NCBI RefSeq assembly: GCF_002694385.1
Contig: NZ_NZMB01000005.1
Span: forward strand, 367,739 to 431,738
Length of the DNA stretch: 64,000 nucleotides
Reading direction: 5' to 3'
Origin: Sneathiella sp.
GTDB taxonomy: Bacteria; Pseudomonadota; Alphaproteobacteria; Sneathiellales; Sneathiellaceae
Made by a program: the position numbers and the translations under genes. The notes beneath the pieces were generated by a model, which had not been told where the DNA came from, did not search any database, and worked only from the letters and a program-made list of their open reading frames with translations. Shown piece by piece: positions 55,354 through 63,541 of this stretch. Numbering within the stretch: position 1 is the first letter of the stretch; every line of letters begins with the position of its first letter.

Positions 55354-55380
55354 AAACTGTCAATTAAACTGTCAAGACAG
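55354..55380 (-). promoter_or_regulatory. Tandem TTGACAGTTT repeats, candidate promoter/operator of the metallo-hydrolase gene
   Basis: On the minus strand the sequence reads CTGTCTTGACAGTTTAATTGACAGTTT: two copies of TTGACAGTTT 12 bases apart, the first also forming the inverted repeat CTGTC-tt-GACAG. The second TTGACA is a perfect -35 box and is followed after 19 bases by TAAGAT, a weak -10. The repeats, one helical turn apart, could be an operator. Confidence 0.4.
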
Positions 55381-55491
55381 GTGTTTTTATGATCAGAATG
55401 TGGTATTCCCGTTTCTGTTGCGGTCGTCATAGGGTCGCAGCCTTCCGATCATTCGGTGGTTCGGCGATATGTATATGTGGGAGAATGCCGG

Positions 55492-55656
55492 ATGAAAAAG
55501 TTGATTTCGTTGTTCAAGAAGAAGGCGCCGGAATGGGCGTTTCTGCGGGTGGAGAAGCAACGAAACGGGAGATTTCCGGAAACCGGAATGGTTTCCTTCG
55601 CAGGCATGCCTGCGGAAGTCGCCCGATATTCTGCATTTTATTTACAGTATGAATAA
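55492..55656 (+). CDS. Possible small basic protein (54 aa)
   Basis: ATG 55492 is preceded by GGGAGAATGCCG, an acceptable ribosome site, and opens a 54-residue frame 'MKKLISLFKKKAPEWAFLRV' ending 'YSAFYLQYE'. The N-terminus is basic and amphipathic, with no membrane helix. I recognise no family. It lies in a 513-base gap between the divergent metallo-hydrolase and peroxiredoxin genes, so it is either a true small gene or chance. The rest of the gap (55657-55783) shows nothing further. Confidence 0.35.
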   Translation: MKKLISLFKKKAPEWAFLRVEKQRNGRFPETGMVSFAGMPAEVARYSAFYLQYE

Positions 55657-55783
55657 ATCTTACATGCCATAGGGGAGCGCTTTTCGCTGTCTTGAGTCCC
55701 ATGGGATTCATTTGATGTGAACCCGTTTTCCGGGCATTCCACCGGCTTGCCGTTCAAGCCAAATCGACAAAGAGGAGTATGAA

Positions 55784-56410
55784 ATGACATTGAGAATTGG
55801 TGATATCGCCCCTGATTTTGAAATCGAGACAACCAAGGGGAAGATCAGGTTTCATGAATGGGCGGGGGATAGCTGGGTTTTCTTCTTCAGCCATCCGGCC
55901 GATTTTACGCCAGTCTGCACGACGGAACTGGGCCGTACTGCAAAGCTTTCCCAGCAGTTTGCCGATCGCAATGTAAAGGCGCTTGGCCTGTCCACGGATA
56001 CGGTTGAATCTCATCTGAAATGGATCGGCGATGTCAACGAAACGCAAAATGCCGATGTGCAGTTCCCGATCGTTGCCGACTCTGAACTCAAGGTCGCCCG
56101 GCTATACGACATGCTGCACCCTGAGCAGAGTGAAACCCAGACGGTCCGATCCGTATTCATAATTGATCCGAACAAGAAAATCCGTCTCATGCTGACTTAT
56201 CCAATGAGCGTCGGCCGGAATTTCAACGAAATCCTGCGTGTGATCGATTCCATGCAGGCGGGGGACAAAAATACCATCGCGACACCGGCGGACTGGACGC
56301 CCGGCGAGAAGGTCATCATTCCGCCATCCGTCAGCAACGATGCGGCCAAGGAGAAGTTCCCGCAAGGATGGGATGAGGTGCGGCCTTACCTGCGCTATAC
56401 CGAAGTCTGA
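55784..56410 (+). CDS. 1-Cys peroxiredoxin (Prx6-like)
   Basis: A 208-residue thiol peroxidase. The peroxidatic Cys45 lies in 'SHPADFTPVCTTELGR' and is the only cysteine in the protein, so it must use an external reductant rather than an intramolecular resolving Cys. 'FPIVADSELKVARLYDML' and the C-terminal dimerisation arm 'WTPGEKVIIPPSVSNDAAKEKFPQGW' are typical of the Prx6 subgroup. GAGGAG precedes the ATG. Its stop is followed by a hairpin at the convergent boundary. Confidence 0.93.
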   Translation: MTLRIGDIAPDFEIETTKGKIRFHEWAGDSWVFFFSHPADFTPVCTTELGRTAKLSQQFADRNVKALGLSTDTVESHLKWIGDVNETQNADVQFPIVADSELKVARLYDMLHPEQSETQTVRSVFIIDPNKKIRLMLTYPMSVGRNFNEILRVIDSMQAGDKNTIATPADWTPGEKVIIPPSVSNDAAKEKFPQGWDEVRPYLRYTEV

Positions 56411-56420
56411 TAGAAGTCCT

Positions 56421-56457
56421 GTGAAGGTCGTGTCGCTCCTTCGCGCGCGGCCTTCAC
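56421..56457. terminator. Hairpin at the convergent peroxiredoxin / hypothetical boundary
   Basis: GTGAAGGTCG (56421-56430) pairs with CGGCCTTCAC (56448-56457) over 10 bp with one G-U pair and a 17-base loop. There is no strong T-tract on either side, so it is a weaker terminator candidate. It overlaps the last codon of the minus-strand gene. Confidence 0.4.
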
Positions 56458-56891
56458 TGTTCTGCGGCGAGTTTTTCAATCTCCGCAAGGAAGAACTCCT
56501 CCGCCTCGTCGAATTTTGTGGTCGACATGGCGTGCATGGCTATGTTTTTCGTCTCGGCGATTGCCCTGATCAGCTTGATGATATTGCCATATCCCGGATC
56601 GTTGGTGACAACAGCGTAGATAACGCGGCGGATGCCATGGTCTGCGAGAATATCGGCAAAATAGACGATATCCTCTCCCGTGAGAGAGAGTTCCTGGCCT
56701 TTGCGATTATCAAGCAAGCAGAGGTAGCTGTCTGAACGTGTGAGATCCAGCGTTGCCTGATACACAGGAAGCCGATCCTCCCGCGTCAGGGCACCGGCAG
56801 GCGTAATGATATGTAGATATTCGCCTTTATACTCCCTGGTTTCAAAAGAAATATTTTCATATTCCCCGGAACCAACTTGCCTCCACGTCAT
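56454..56891 (-). CDS. Hypothetical protein, possibly STAS/SpoIIAA-like
   Basis: A 145-residue cytoplasmic protein of unknown family. The pattern of alternating strands and helices ('YLHIITPAGALTREDRLPVYQATLDLTRSD', 'LCLLDNRKGQELSLTGEDIVYFADILADHGIRRVIYAVVTND') is reminiscent of SpoIIAA/STAS-like alpha/beta proteins, but I cannot confirm this. ATG 56891 is preferred over the TTG used in the track; GGA lies about 8 bases upstream. It is convergent with the peroxiredoxin gene. Confidence 0.6.
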   Translation of the reverse strand: MTWRQVGSGEYENISFETREYKGEYLHIITPAGALTREDRLPVYQATLDLTRSDSYLCLLDNRKGQELSLTGEDIVYFADILADHGIRRVIYAVVTNDPGYGNIIKLIRAIAETKNIAMHAMSTTKFDEAEEFFLAEIEKLAAEQ

Positions 56892-57091
56892 CGGCAAATC
56901 CCGCAAATTCCCTGCTTTTTGCGGCCTCCCTGTCCTTTACTACAACTTCAAGCAATGAATCTTAGACCTGAAAGTTGTCAATAACAAGTGTCAAACCCGG
57001 CAGGATTGGGAAATATATATGATTTTTCTGTTTCACGCATTAATAGAATTTTATTAAAATTTATCCTTTTTAGGTGCAATGGAGAGAAAAT

Positions 57092-57313
57092 GTGAGAAAA
57101 CTGCCGTTTATACTGATAAAGGTTTTGGGGTGCCTCATTTTTGCGGCGGTACTGCCATATACCGCAGGCGTGTCGATGGCGGGCATGGAGAGAATCAGCG
57201 TCCTGCAGATCGAAGCCGAGACACCGGCGCACGGCGGGGGATGTCGCAAAAGTTCACCTCCCGGCCAATGCTGTCACAAAGACAACAGGACCGGAGAGGT
57301 GCATTGCCATTAG
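57092..57313 (+). CDS. Small exported Cys/His-rich protein, YHYH-like tail
   Basis: A 73-residue protein starting at GTG 57092 just after GGAGAGAAAAT. A signal peptide or membrane helix ('FILIKVLGCLIFAAVLPYTAGVSMA', about 6-30) leads to a short mature part ending 'GGGCRKSSPPGQCCHKDNRTGEVHCH'. The tail resembles the GCHxDxxTGxxHCH signature of YHYH-domain proteins found in exported bacterial proteins. The four Cys and clustered His could bind a metal. The gene is too short for firm assignment, but the signal peptide, ribosome site and motif all agree. It is convergent with the PhoD-like gene. Confidence 0.6.
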   Translation: MRKLPFILIKVLGCLIFAAVLPYTAGVSMAGMERISVLQIEAETPAHGGGCRKSSPPGQCCHKDNRTGEVHCH

Positions 57314-57387
57314 GCGATACTGCCGATCAGATGAGGGGGCGGGCGAAGAAGCACTAGGTTCTTCCGCGCCTGCTCTCTAATGCGAGA

Positions 57388-58887
57388 TTACTGGATTGGA
57401 TAACAGGGGGTGTCTTTCCCCTCACTCTGCCAGTTGATCCAGAGTTTTTTATCCGTGCCCATGTTGAGTGTAACGAAATTACGCTGGCGGATATATTTGT
57501 CCGAAGCAAAGGGCGTCAGCATGGAAATGCGGATATTCTGATCCTCATCGAGAAATTCCGTATTGTCATTGGTGACCGTCATGATGCCGATCCATTGCAG
57601 ACGGCTTGGTGAGGGATGGACGATGCCCGATGAGACCACCTGGTGCACCTTGCAATTGCGCTTGCTGTCATGAATGACGCCGATACAGCCGATATGCACA
57701 TCGCCCGACAGGATCACGGTCTTATATTTTTCTCCCATCTGCCCCGCGTTGCGTATCTGCGCATTTTCCAGCAGCCAGTGAATGAGCCGGGCGCGTTCTC
57801 CTTCATGGTTTTTTGACCGCCAGTGATCCTTCAGATCATCCGTCAGTTCTTCTTCCCAAGGCGTTGCATCGAATGCTTTTTCCGCGGCTGAAAAATCGCG
57901 GTAAACGACCGGCACGGCGGAGAGGACGAGCAGATGCGCCTTTGTGTCCTCCTTCAGGCAGGCGATGACTTTCTCCCACTGCGCGCTGCTCATCACCTGC
58001 TGCAGAGTGCGCTCCGCCCGGTTGTCGAGGGCGAGAATGCGATAGCCGCGAAAATCCGTCTTGAAGGCATAATGCGCTCCGTCGGGTTCCAGCAGGCTCT
58101 TGTTAAAGCGGGAGCGAATCTGGAATGTCTCGAAATATTTCTTTGCGGTTTCGAAGATATATTGAAAAACCTCGCAGTCCTGCATCGTCTCGGGGAAGCT
58201 GCCCCAGCCATCGAAAATATCGTGATCATCCCACATCATGACAGAAGGGACGCTGGCCAGCATCAGGCTCATGGACGGATCAGTCCAACGGGTCTCGTAA
58301 AGTTTTTCGAAGAACAGGTCGATCTGATTGCGGGTCGTCGGCGGGATCTTGTAGGCTTCCTTTTCCTTCTTTGAATATTTGTTCCAGGTGGCGAGGCCCG
58401 CCACCTCGGTCCAGATACTGTCCGCATAAAGCTGATCTCCGCCCATGAGGAGGAGGGAGAAGGGCGTCTCATCCTTAGCAAAATGCGTTTCCGCCATTTC
58501 CTGCCAGAGGCGGTAGGGCTCTTCCGTCTTGTGCATGAGGTCGAGGGAGGAAAAGCCGTTGCAGGAGCCATAGGCGAAGCGCGCTTCTTCCGTCTTGCCG
58601 GGAACATAGAAGCCCCATTCATCACGGCGGTTCCGGTCGCTCGCCGCCGCCCCGTCAATGATAATCTGATAGGGAACCTGCTTGCCGCCATCACCGCTCG
58701 GCACGGTAATTTTCTGCTCCCCCCGCCAGACCCGCGAATTGGGTGTCTCGGCTATGATCCGGCATTTGGCGCTTTTGCCGCCAAGCTGCCACGTGGTCTC
58801 CGCCACCTCCAGTGCCGTTGAGAAACAGACCGTATATAGATCTTCCCCCTCAAGCCCCAGAACGGGTCCGACTTTCAGCGCCGCCAT
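57388..58887 (-). CDS. PhoD-like alkaline phosphatase family protein
   Basis: A 499-residue calcineurin-like metallophosphoesterase of the PhoD group. 'FAYGSCNGFSSL', 'LLLMGGDQLYADSIW', 'VPSVMMWDDHDIFDGWGSFP' and 'KTVILSGDVHIGCIGVIHDSK' give the metal-binding Asp, Asn/Asp and His residues. There is no signal peptide or Tat motif at the N-terminus ('MAALKVGPVLGLEGEDLYTV'), so it appears cytoplasmic, unlike secreted PhoD. The substrate may be a phosphodiester or lipid; unknown. GGGGAGG precedes the ATG. Confidence 0.88.
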   Translation of the reverse strand: MAALKVGPVLGLEGEDLYTVCFSTALEVAETTWQLGGKSAKCRIIAETPNSRVWRGEQKITVPSGDGGKQVPYQIIIDGAAASDRNRRDEWGFYVPGKTEEARFAYGSCNGFSSLDLMHKTEEPYRLWQEMAETHFAKDETPFSLLLMGGDQLYADSIWTEVAGLATWNKYSKKEKEAYKIPPTTRNQIDLFFEKLYETRWTDPSMSLMLASVPSVMMWDDHDIFDGWGSFPETMQDCEVFQYIFETAKKYFETFQIRSRFNKSLLEPDGAHYAFKTDFRGYRILALDNRAERTLQQVMSSAQWEKVIACLKEDTKAHLLVLSAVPVVYRDFSAAEKAFDATPWEEELTDDLKDHWRSKNHEGERARLIHWLLENAQIRNAGQMGEKYKTVILSGDVHIGCIGVIHDSKRNCKVHQVVSSGIVHPSPSRLQWIGIMTVTNDNTEFLDEDQNIRISMLTPFASDKYIRQRNFVTLNMGTDKKLWINWQSEGKDTPCYPIQ

Positions 58888-59015
58888 ATAAACCTCCCCC
58901 TGTCTTATAAGCTACAATGACAGCAGGGATTTTAGGCGTCAATGCACGCCGCCGCAAGGCCGCATAAAGCCAGCCTTTTGCGCGTAATTCATTCAAATTT
59001 TAGGGAATTTTTAAA

Positions 59016-59092
<77 letters not shown>

Positions 59093-59216
59093 ACCGGTGC
59101 CGGGCCCGTGGAATGTGGGTCCGGCGAAGCAGATGCGTTATAATCACCTTTGCCTGCCTTCTGCAAGGGCGAAATGAGGGGTGGGCGGATTTTTCCTGAA
59201 AAAGCGGAGAGCCGCG

Positions 59217-60239
59217 TCAGAAAGCCCGCTCGATTGAGAAGTCAACGGCCTCCAGCAAGGCGGATTTGATTTCGCTGTCCTCAAAAATCCCGAGGGCATC
59301 TTTTGCCATGGCGCCATAATGGCGGGCCCGCTCTATTGTATCTTCCAGCGCTGAATGGCGGTTGATGATCTCAATTGCGCGTTCCAGATCGTCGTCTTGC
59401 TGGTCATGGTCTTCGACCACCCGTTTCCAGAAAGCGCGTTCCTCCGCATTGCCACGGCGAAAAGCGAGGAGGATTGGCAGCGTCACCTTGCCTTCGCGGA
59501 AATCATCGCCGATGGATTTACCAAGGGCCTGCTGCTCTGCCGAATAGTCAAGGGCGTCATCGACAAGCTGGAAGGCGATTCCAAGATTGCGGCCATAGCT
59601 CTCCAGCGCCCGCGCTTCCGTTTTGGGCCGCTCGGCCACCACCGCGCCGACCTCGCAGGCGGCGGCGAACAGCGCGGCGGTCTTGGAGGAAATAACTTTC
59701 AGATAGCTGTCCTCTGTGGTGTTGGTATCGCCCACATTCATGAGCTGCATGACTTCGCCCTCCGCAATCACGGCGGAGGCGTTAGAGAGAATCGCCAGCA
59801 CTTCGAGCGAGCCATCCTCGACCATGAGCTGGAAAGAACGGCTGAACAGGAAATCGCCGACCAGCACGCTCGCCTGATTGCCCCAGAGGACATTGGCCGT
59901 TTCGTTGCCGCGGCGCAAATCGCTCTCATCCACCACGTCGTCATGCAGCAGCGTTGCCGTATGGATAAACTCGACGCACGCGGCGAGTTTTTTTGCCCGG
60001 TCGCCCTCATAACCGCAGAGTTTCGCCGCTCCGAGGGTCAGGACAGGGCGCAGCCGCTTGCCGCCCGCCGCAATCAGATGACGCGCCAGCGTCGGGATGA
60101 GATCCACTTCGCTGTGCATACGATCCAGAATGATATCGTTGGTGTCCGCCAGATCCTGCTCCACAATCTCCATCAGACGGGAGATGGAGGCTTTGCCGTT
60201 GCGGTCCTTGCGAGCATCGAGATTTACGATAATAGCCAC
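59217..60239 (-). CDS. ispB: Octaprenyl/long-chain polyprenyl diphosphate synthase IspB
   Basis: A 340-residue trans-prenyltransferase making the side chain of ubiquinone. 'GGKRLRPVLTLGAAKLCGYEG' binds substrate, 'LLHDDVVDESDLRRGNETAN' is the first DDxxD motif and 'FQLVDDALDYSAEQQALGKS' the second. The chain length cannot be read exactly, but the pattern matches IspB rather than IspA. The start is GTG 60239, preceded by GAGGAAAAA. It is divergent from the DUF2007 gene. Confidence 0.93.
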   Translation of the reverse strand: MAIIVNLDARKDRNGKASISRLMEIVEQDLADTNDIILDRMHSEVDLIPTLARHLIAAGGKRLRPVLTLGAAKLCGYEGDRAKKLAACVEFIHTATLLHDDVVDESDLRRGNETANVLWGNQASVLVGDFLFSRSFQLMVEDGSLEVLAILSNASAVIAEGEVMQLMNVGDTNTTEDSYLKVISSKTAALFAAACEVGAVVAERPKTEARALESYGRNLGIAFQLVDDALDYSAEQQALGKSIGDDFREGKVTLPILLAFRRGNAEERAFWKRVVEDHDQQDDDLERAIEIINRHSALEDTIERARHYGAMAKDALGIFEDSEIKSALLEAVDFSIERAF

Positions 60240-60361
60240 TTTTTCCTCATGAGGCCGGTTGGTTTGCCGACGAGCATAGCTTAAGATTGCGAAGGGTCAA
60301 GTAAGCGCGATATATTCCCGCCTGGCGCGCGGAATGTGAGAGAGAACCTGATGGAGGATAT

Positions 60362-60580
60362 GTGAAAGAACTGATGCGATGCAATGATCCGGTGCTGATT
60401 TCCTATCTGACGGCGCTGCTGGAAGACGAAGGGATAACGGCAATCCTGCTCGATGAGCATACCTCCATACTGGAAGGAAGTATCGGCGCGATCCAGCGGC
60501 GGATCATGGTGGCGGATGAAGATTTCACGCGTGCCGAGCAGCTTCTTGAAGATATCGGCGAAGGGAAGGCGCGCGAATGA
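60362..60580 (+). CDS. DUF2007 (putative signal-transducing) protein
   Basis: A 72-residue protein, 'MKELMRCNDPVLISYLTALLEDEGITAILLDEHTS', with the fold expected of DUF2007. Function is unknown. Its stop overlaps the trmN6 start (ATGA), and the pair is conserved next to ispB in alphaproteobacteria. Confidence 0.88.
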   Translation: MKELMRCNDPVLISYLTALLEDEGITAILLDEHTSILEGSIGAIQRRIMVADEDFTRAEQLLEDIGEGKARE

Positions 60581-61386
60581 CGACGGCGGTTCCTGATGTC
60601 GCAGAGCGGGAGGAAGAGCTGAGCCGCGATGAGTTTCTCGGTGGGGCGCTGAAGATATGGCAGCCGCGGCGGGGATTCCGCGCCGGCTCCGATGCGGTGC
60701 TGCTGGGCGCTGCGATTGAGGCGAAGGCGGGCGAGTCGCTGCTGGATGTCGGGGCAGGGGTTGGTACGGCTGGATACTGCGCGCTGCATCGGCTGGCGGG
60801 CACGGCTCTCTGGAGCATTGAGATACAGTCAGAACTTGCCAGCCTTGCCCGGCAGAATGCGGAGCAGAATGGTTTCGCAGACCGGTGTCATATCCTTGAA
60901 GCCAATATCGGGGCGCGGCAAAGCTTCGCCGGTCTTGTCGGGCCGGGCGGAAAACCCCTGCTGGAGGCGGGGTTTGATCATGTCTTCACCAATCCGCCCT
61001 TTTTCGAGCGTGACAGCTCGCAGGCTGCGGGGACGGAGGCCCGCACCTTGGCACGGCGCGAAGCGGATGTACCGCTCGCCGACTGGCTACGATTTTCCAT
61101 TGCGCGGGCGAGATCAAAGGGCACGGTGACGGTCATCCACAGAGCCGAGAGGTTGGGCGAAATTTTGGCTGTGATGGAAGCCCGCTGCGGTCGCCTTCGC
61201 GTCATCCCTCTGTGGGCGGATGAGAAGAGCCCGGCCAAAAGGATCATTGTGCAGGGGGTAAAGGGCGCGAAAAGCCCGCTGCGTCTGATGCGCGGGCTTG
61301 TCCTGCATGGCGCGGACGGGCGGCCGAGCGAGGCGTCGGAAGCCATTCATCGCAACAGCGCGTCACTTGCCCGTTATCTTGATTGA
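60577..61386 (+). CDS. tRNA1(Val) adenine-N6 methyltransferase-like protein (TrmN6)
   Basis: A 269-residue class I SAM methyltransferase. 'FRAGSDAVLLGAAIEAKAGESLLDVGAGVGTAGYCALHR' carries motif I and 'VFTNPPFFER' is the NPPF catalytic motif that targets an exocyclic amine. In E. coli this enzyme modifies A37 of tRNA1-Val; the exact target here is an inference. ATG 60577 overlaps the DUF2007 stop by 4 bases. Confidence 0.9.
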   Translation: MTTAVPDVAEREEELSRDEFLGGALKIWQPRRGFRAGSDAVLLGAAIEAKAGESLLDVGAGVGTAGYCALHRLAGTALWSIEIQSELASLARQNAEQNGFADRCHILEANIGARQSFAGLVGPGGKPLLEAGFDHVFTNPPFFERDSSQAAGTEARTLARREADVPLADWLRFSIARARSKGTVTVIHRAERLGEILAVMEARCGRLRVIPLWADEKSPAKRIIVQGVKGAKSPLRLMRGLVLHGADGRPSEASEAIHRNSASLARYLD

Positions 61387-61427
61387 AAAGACTTGTACAG
61401 GCCGGTTAAATCCTTACCTTGAGAAAC

Positions 61428-62294
61428 ATGAAAATAAAGCAACTTATGATGAAAACGCCGCTGAAGCGGTTTTTTGATACAACGCCGGTGGTGGCTGTTC
61501 TGCCGCTTTATGGTGTCATCTCGCCGGGCGGCAACAAGCTCCGGGGGGAGCATCTCAATCTCGCCGGGTTGGCCGAGCAGATCGAGACTGCTTTTTCAAC
61601 GAAGCATCTGGCCGCCGTGGCACTCGCCATCAATTCACCGGGCGGGTCGCCCGTGCAATCGGCGCTGATCTTCGACCGTATTCGCCAGCTTGCCGAAGAG
61701 AAGGATATCCCGGTTTATGGATTTGCCGAGGATGTGATGGCCTCCGGCGGATACTGGCTCGGCCTCGCTGCCGATGAAATCTATATCAACAAAAGCTCGG
61801 TTATCGGCTCCATCGGGGTGGTGTCGGCAGGCTTCGGCTTTCCGGGTCTGATGGAGAAGCTGGGCGTGGACCGGCGGATCTATACGGCCGGGGAGAACAA
61901 GGTGAAGCTGGATGCCTTCAGCCCGGAAAAGAGCGAGGATGTGGAGTGGCTGCTGAAAATACAGGGCGATATTCATGAAAACTTTCGGGAGCTTGTAAAA
62001 TCTCGCCGCGGCGAGAAGCTGAAGAAGCGCAAGGATAAGGAGTTGTTCTCCGGCGATGTCTGGATCGGCGAAAAGGCGGTTGAGCTTGGCCTTGCCGATG
62101 GCATTGGTGATGTGCGTTCTTTCTGTCGTGAACGGTTTGGCGAAAAGGTGCGCTTTACCCGGGTTGAAGGCAAGCAGGGTTTCCTTGCGAAAAAACTCGG
62201 CTTGGGGGCTTCTGCTCATGCTGGCGGAGATGCCGTGCAGGCCATGCTTGAGGCGCTGCAGAGCCGGGCTCACTGGGCGCGGTTTGGCCTGTGA
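61428..62294 (+). CDS. S49 family peptidase (SppA/SohB-type)
   Basis: A 288-residue protease with a crotonase-like fold. 'VAVLPLYGVISPGGNKL' begins the domain, 'AVALAINSPGGSPVQSALIFDRIR' follows, the nucleophilic Ser lies in 'EDVMASGGYWLGLAADEIY', and 'NKSSVIGSIGVVSAGFGFPGLMEKLGVD' is the conserved core. In SppA these enzymes digest leftover signal peptides; this short form lacks the duplicated N-terminal domain. No clear membrane anchor is seen. ATG 61428 is chosen over the TTG in the track; ATG 61446 is another option. Confidence 0.9.
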   Translation: MKIKQLMMKTPLKRFFDTTPVVAVLPLYGVISPGGNKLRGEHLNLAGLAEQIETAFSTKHLAAVALAINSPGGSPVQSALIFDRIRQLAEEKDIPVYGFAEDVMASGGYWLGLAADEIYINKSSVIGSIGVVSAGFGFPGLMEKLGVDRRIYTAGENKVKLDAFSPEKSEDVEWLLKIQGDIHENFRELVKSRRGEKLKKRKDKELFSGDVWIGEKAVELGLADGIGDVRSFCRERFGEKVRFTRVEGKQGFLAKKLGLGASAHAGGDAVQAMLEALQSRAHWARFGL

Positions 62295-62340
62295 CAGATT
62301 TGTGATTCGGTCTCATTAACCGACGAAACGGGAGCAATTG

Positions 62341-62559
62341 TTGTCACCATTCAAGATCATTCTGCTGCTGCTGGCGATCCTCGGCGTTTTTCTGGCCCAT
62401 CGCGTTTATCGCCGCTATATCGAGGACAAGCTTGGTAAACGCCCGAAAAGCGGCGCTTTTAAGGAACAATCGGCGGATAAGATGCTCGATCTCGACCAAT
62501 GCCCGCGCTGTGAGGCGTTCGTTGCCGATCTGGCCGAGCACCGCTGTCAGGATAAATAG
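62341..62559 (+). CDS. Small membrane protein with CxxC motif
   Basis: A 72-residue protein with one N-terminal membrane helix ('IILLLLAILGVFLAHRVYRRY') and a cytoplasmic tail ending 'DLDQCPRCEAFVADLAEHRCQDK'. The CPRC pair with a later Cys and His resembles a small zinc ribbon; homologous genes sit between the S49 peptidase and glyQ in related genomes by my recollection. The start is TTG 62341 or 62338, preceded by GGGAGCAA. Function is unknown. Confidence 0.65.
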   Translation: MSPFKIILLLLAILGVFLAHRVYRRYIEDKLGKRPKSGAFKEQSADKMLDLDQCPRCEAFVADLAEHRCQDK

Positions 62560-62646
62560 TAAAAGCCGCCTGTGGCCGGTTGACCCGCCCGGTACAGCGC
62601 TTTATGTTGCAGCGCAATTATTCTAAAAGCAGTATGGTCTGTAATC

Positions 62647-63540
62647 ATGGCGGGTAATCTGGCCTCCGCGCCATCCAATTCCTTTCAGGATCTGATCCTG
62701 ACCTTGCAACATTACTGGGCGTCGAAAGGATGTGTCATCCTGCAACCCTATGACATGGAGGTAGGGGCAGGGACTTTTCATCCGGCGACAACGCTGCGGG
62801 CGCTGGGGCCTGAGCCCTGGAAGGCCGCCTATGTCCAGCCGTCCCGTCGTCCGACTGACGGCCGATATGGGGAAAACCCGAACCGGACACAGCATTACTA
62901 CCAGTTTCAGGTCCTGCTCAAACCGTCGCCTGACAATATTCAGGAACTTTATCTGGAAAGCATCTATGCCCTCGGCATTGATCCGAAGAACCATGACATC
63001 CGCTTTGTCGAGGATGACTGGGAGAGCCCGACGCTGGGCGCCTGGGGTCTTGGCTGGGAAGTCTGGTGCGACGGGATGGAGGTGAGCCAGTTCACTTTCT
63101 TCCAGCAGGTCGGCGGGTTCGAATGCAGCCCGGTTTCCGGCGAACTCACCTATGGTCTGGAGCGTCTCGCCATGTATGTGCAGGGCGTGGACCGGATGTT
63201 CGATCTGAAATGGAACAGCGAGGGCGTCACCTATGGGGATGTCTTCCTGCAGAATGAGAAGGAATTCTCCGCCTATAATTTCGAACATTCCAATGTCGAA
63301 ATCCTGCTCCGTCATTTTGAGGATGCGGAAATCCAGTGCCAGGAGATACTGGACGCGGGCCTTGCGCTGCCCGCCTATGACCAGTGCATGAAAGCGAGCC
63401 ATCTCTTTAACCTGCTGGATGCGCGTGGCGTCATCAGCGTGACGGAACGCGCCGCATATATTGCGCGCGTGCGCGCGCTTGCCAAGGGCTGCGCCACCCA
63501 ATGGCTGAAGGGCCGCGGTCACCTGCCGGAGGGGGCGTAA
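62647..63540 (+). CDS. glyQ: Glycyl-tRNA synthetase alpha subunit GlyQ
   Basis: A 297-residue class II synthetase alpha subunit. '[47 protein letters not shown]' and '[14 protein letters not shown]' contain motif 2-type residues, and '[20 protein letters not shown]' is motif 3-like. With GlyS it forms the alpha2-beta2 enzyme that charges tRNA-Gly. The stop TAA is followed immediately by the glyS ATG. Confidence 0.97.
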   Translation: MAGNLASAPSNSFQDLILTLQHYWASKGCVILQPYDMEVGAGTFHPATTLRALGPEPWKAAYVQPSRRPTDGRYGENPNRTQHYYQFQVLLKPSPDNIQELYLESIYALGIDPKNHDIRFVEDDWESPTLGAWGLGWEVWCDGMEVSQFTFFQQVGGFECSPVSGELTYGLERLAMYVQGVDRMFDLKWNSEGVTYGDVFLQNEKEFSAYNFEHSNVEILLRHFEDAEIQCQEILDAGLALPAYDQCMKASHLFNLLDARGVISVTERAAYIARVRALAKGCATQWLKGRGHLPEGA

Positions 63541-63541
63541 C

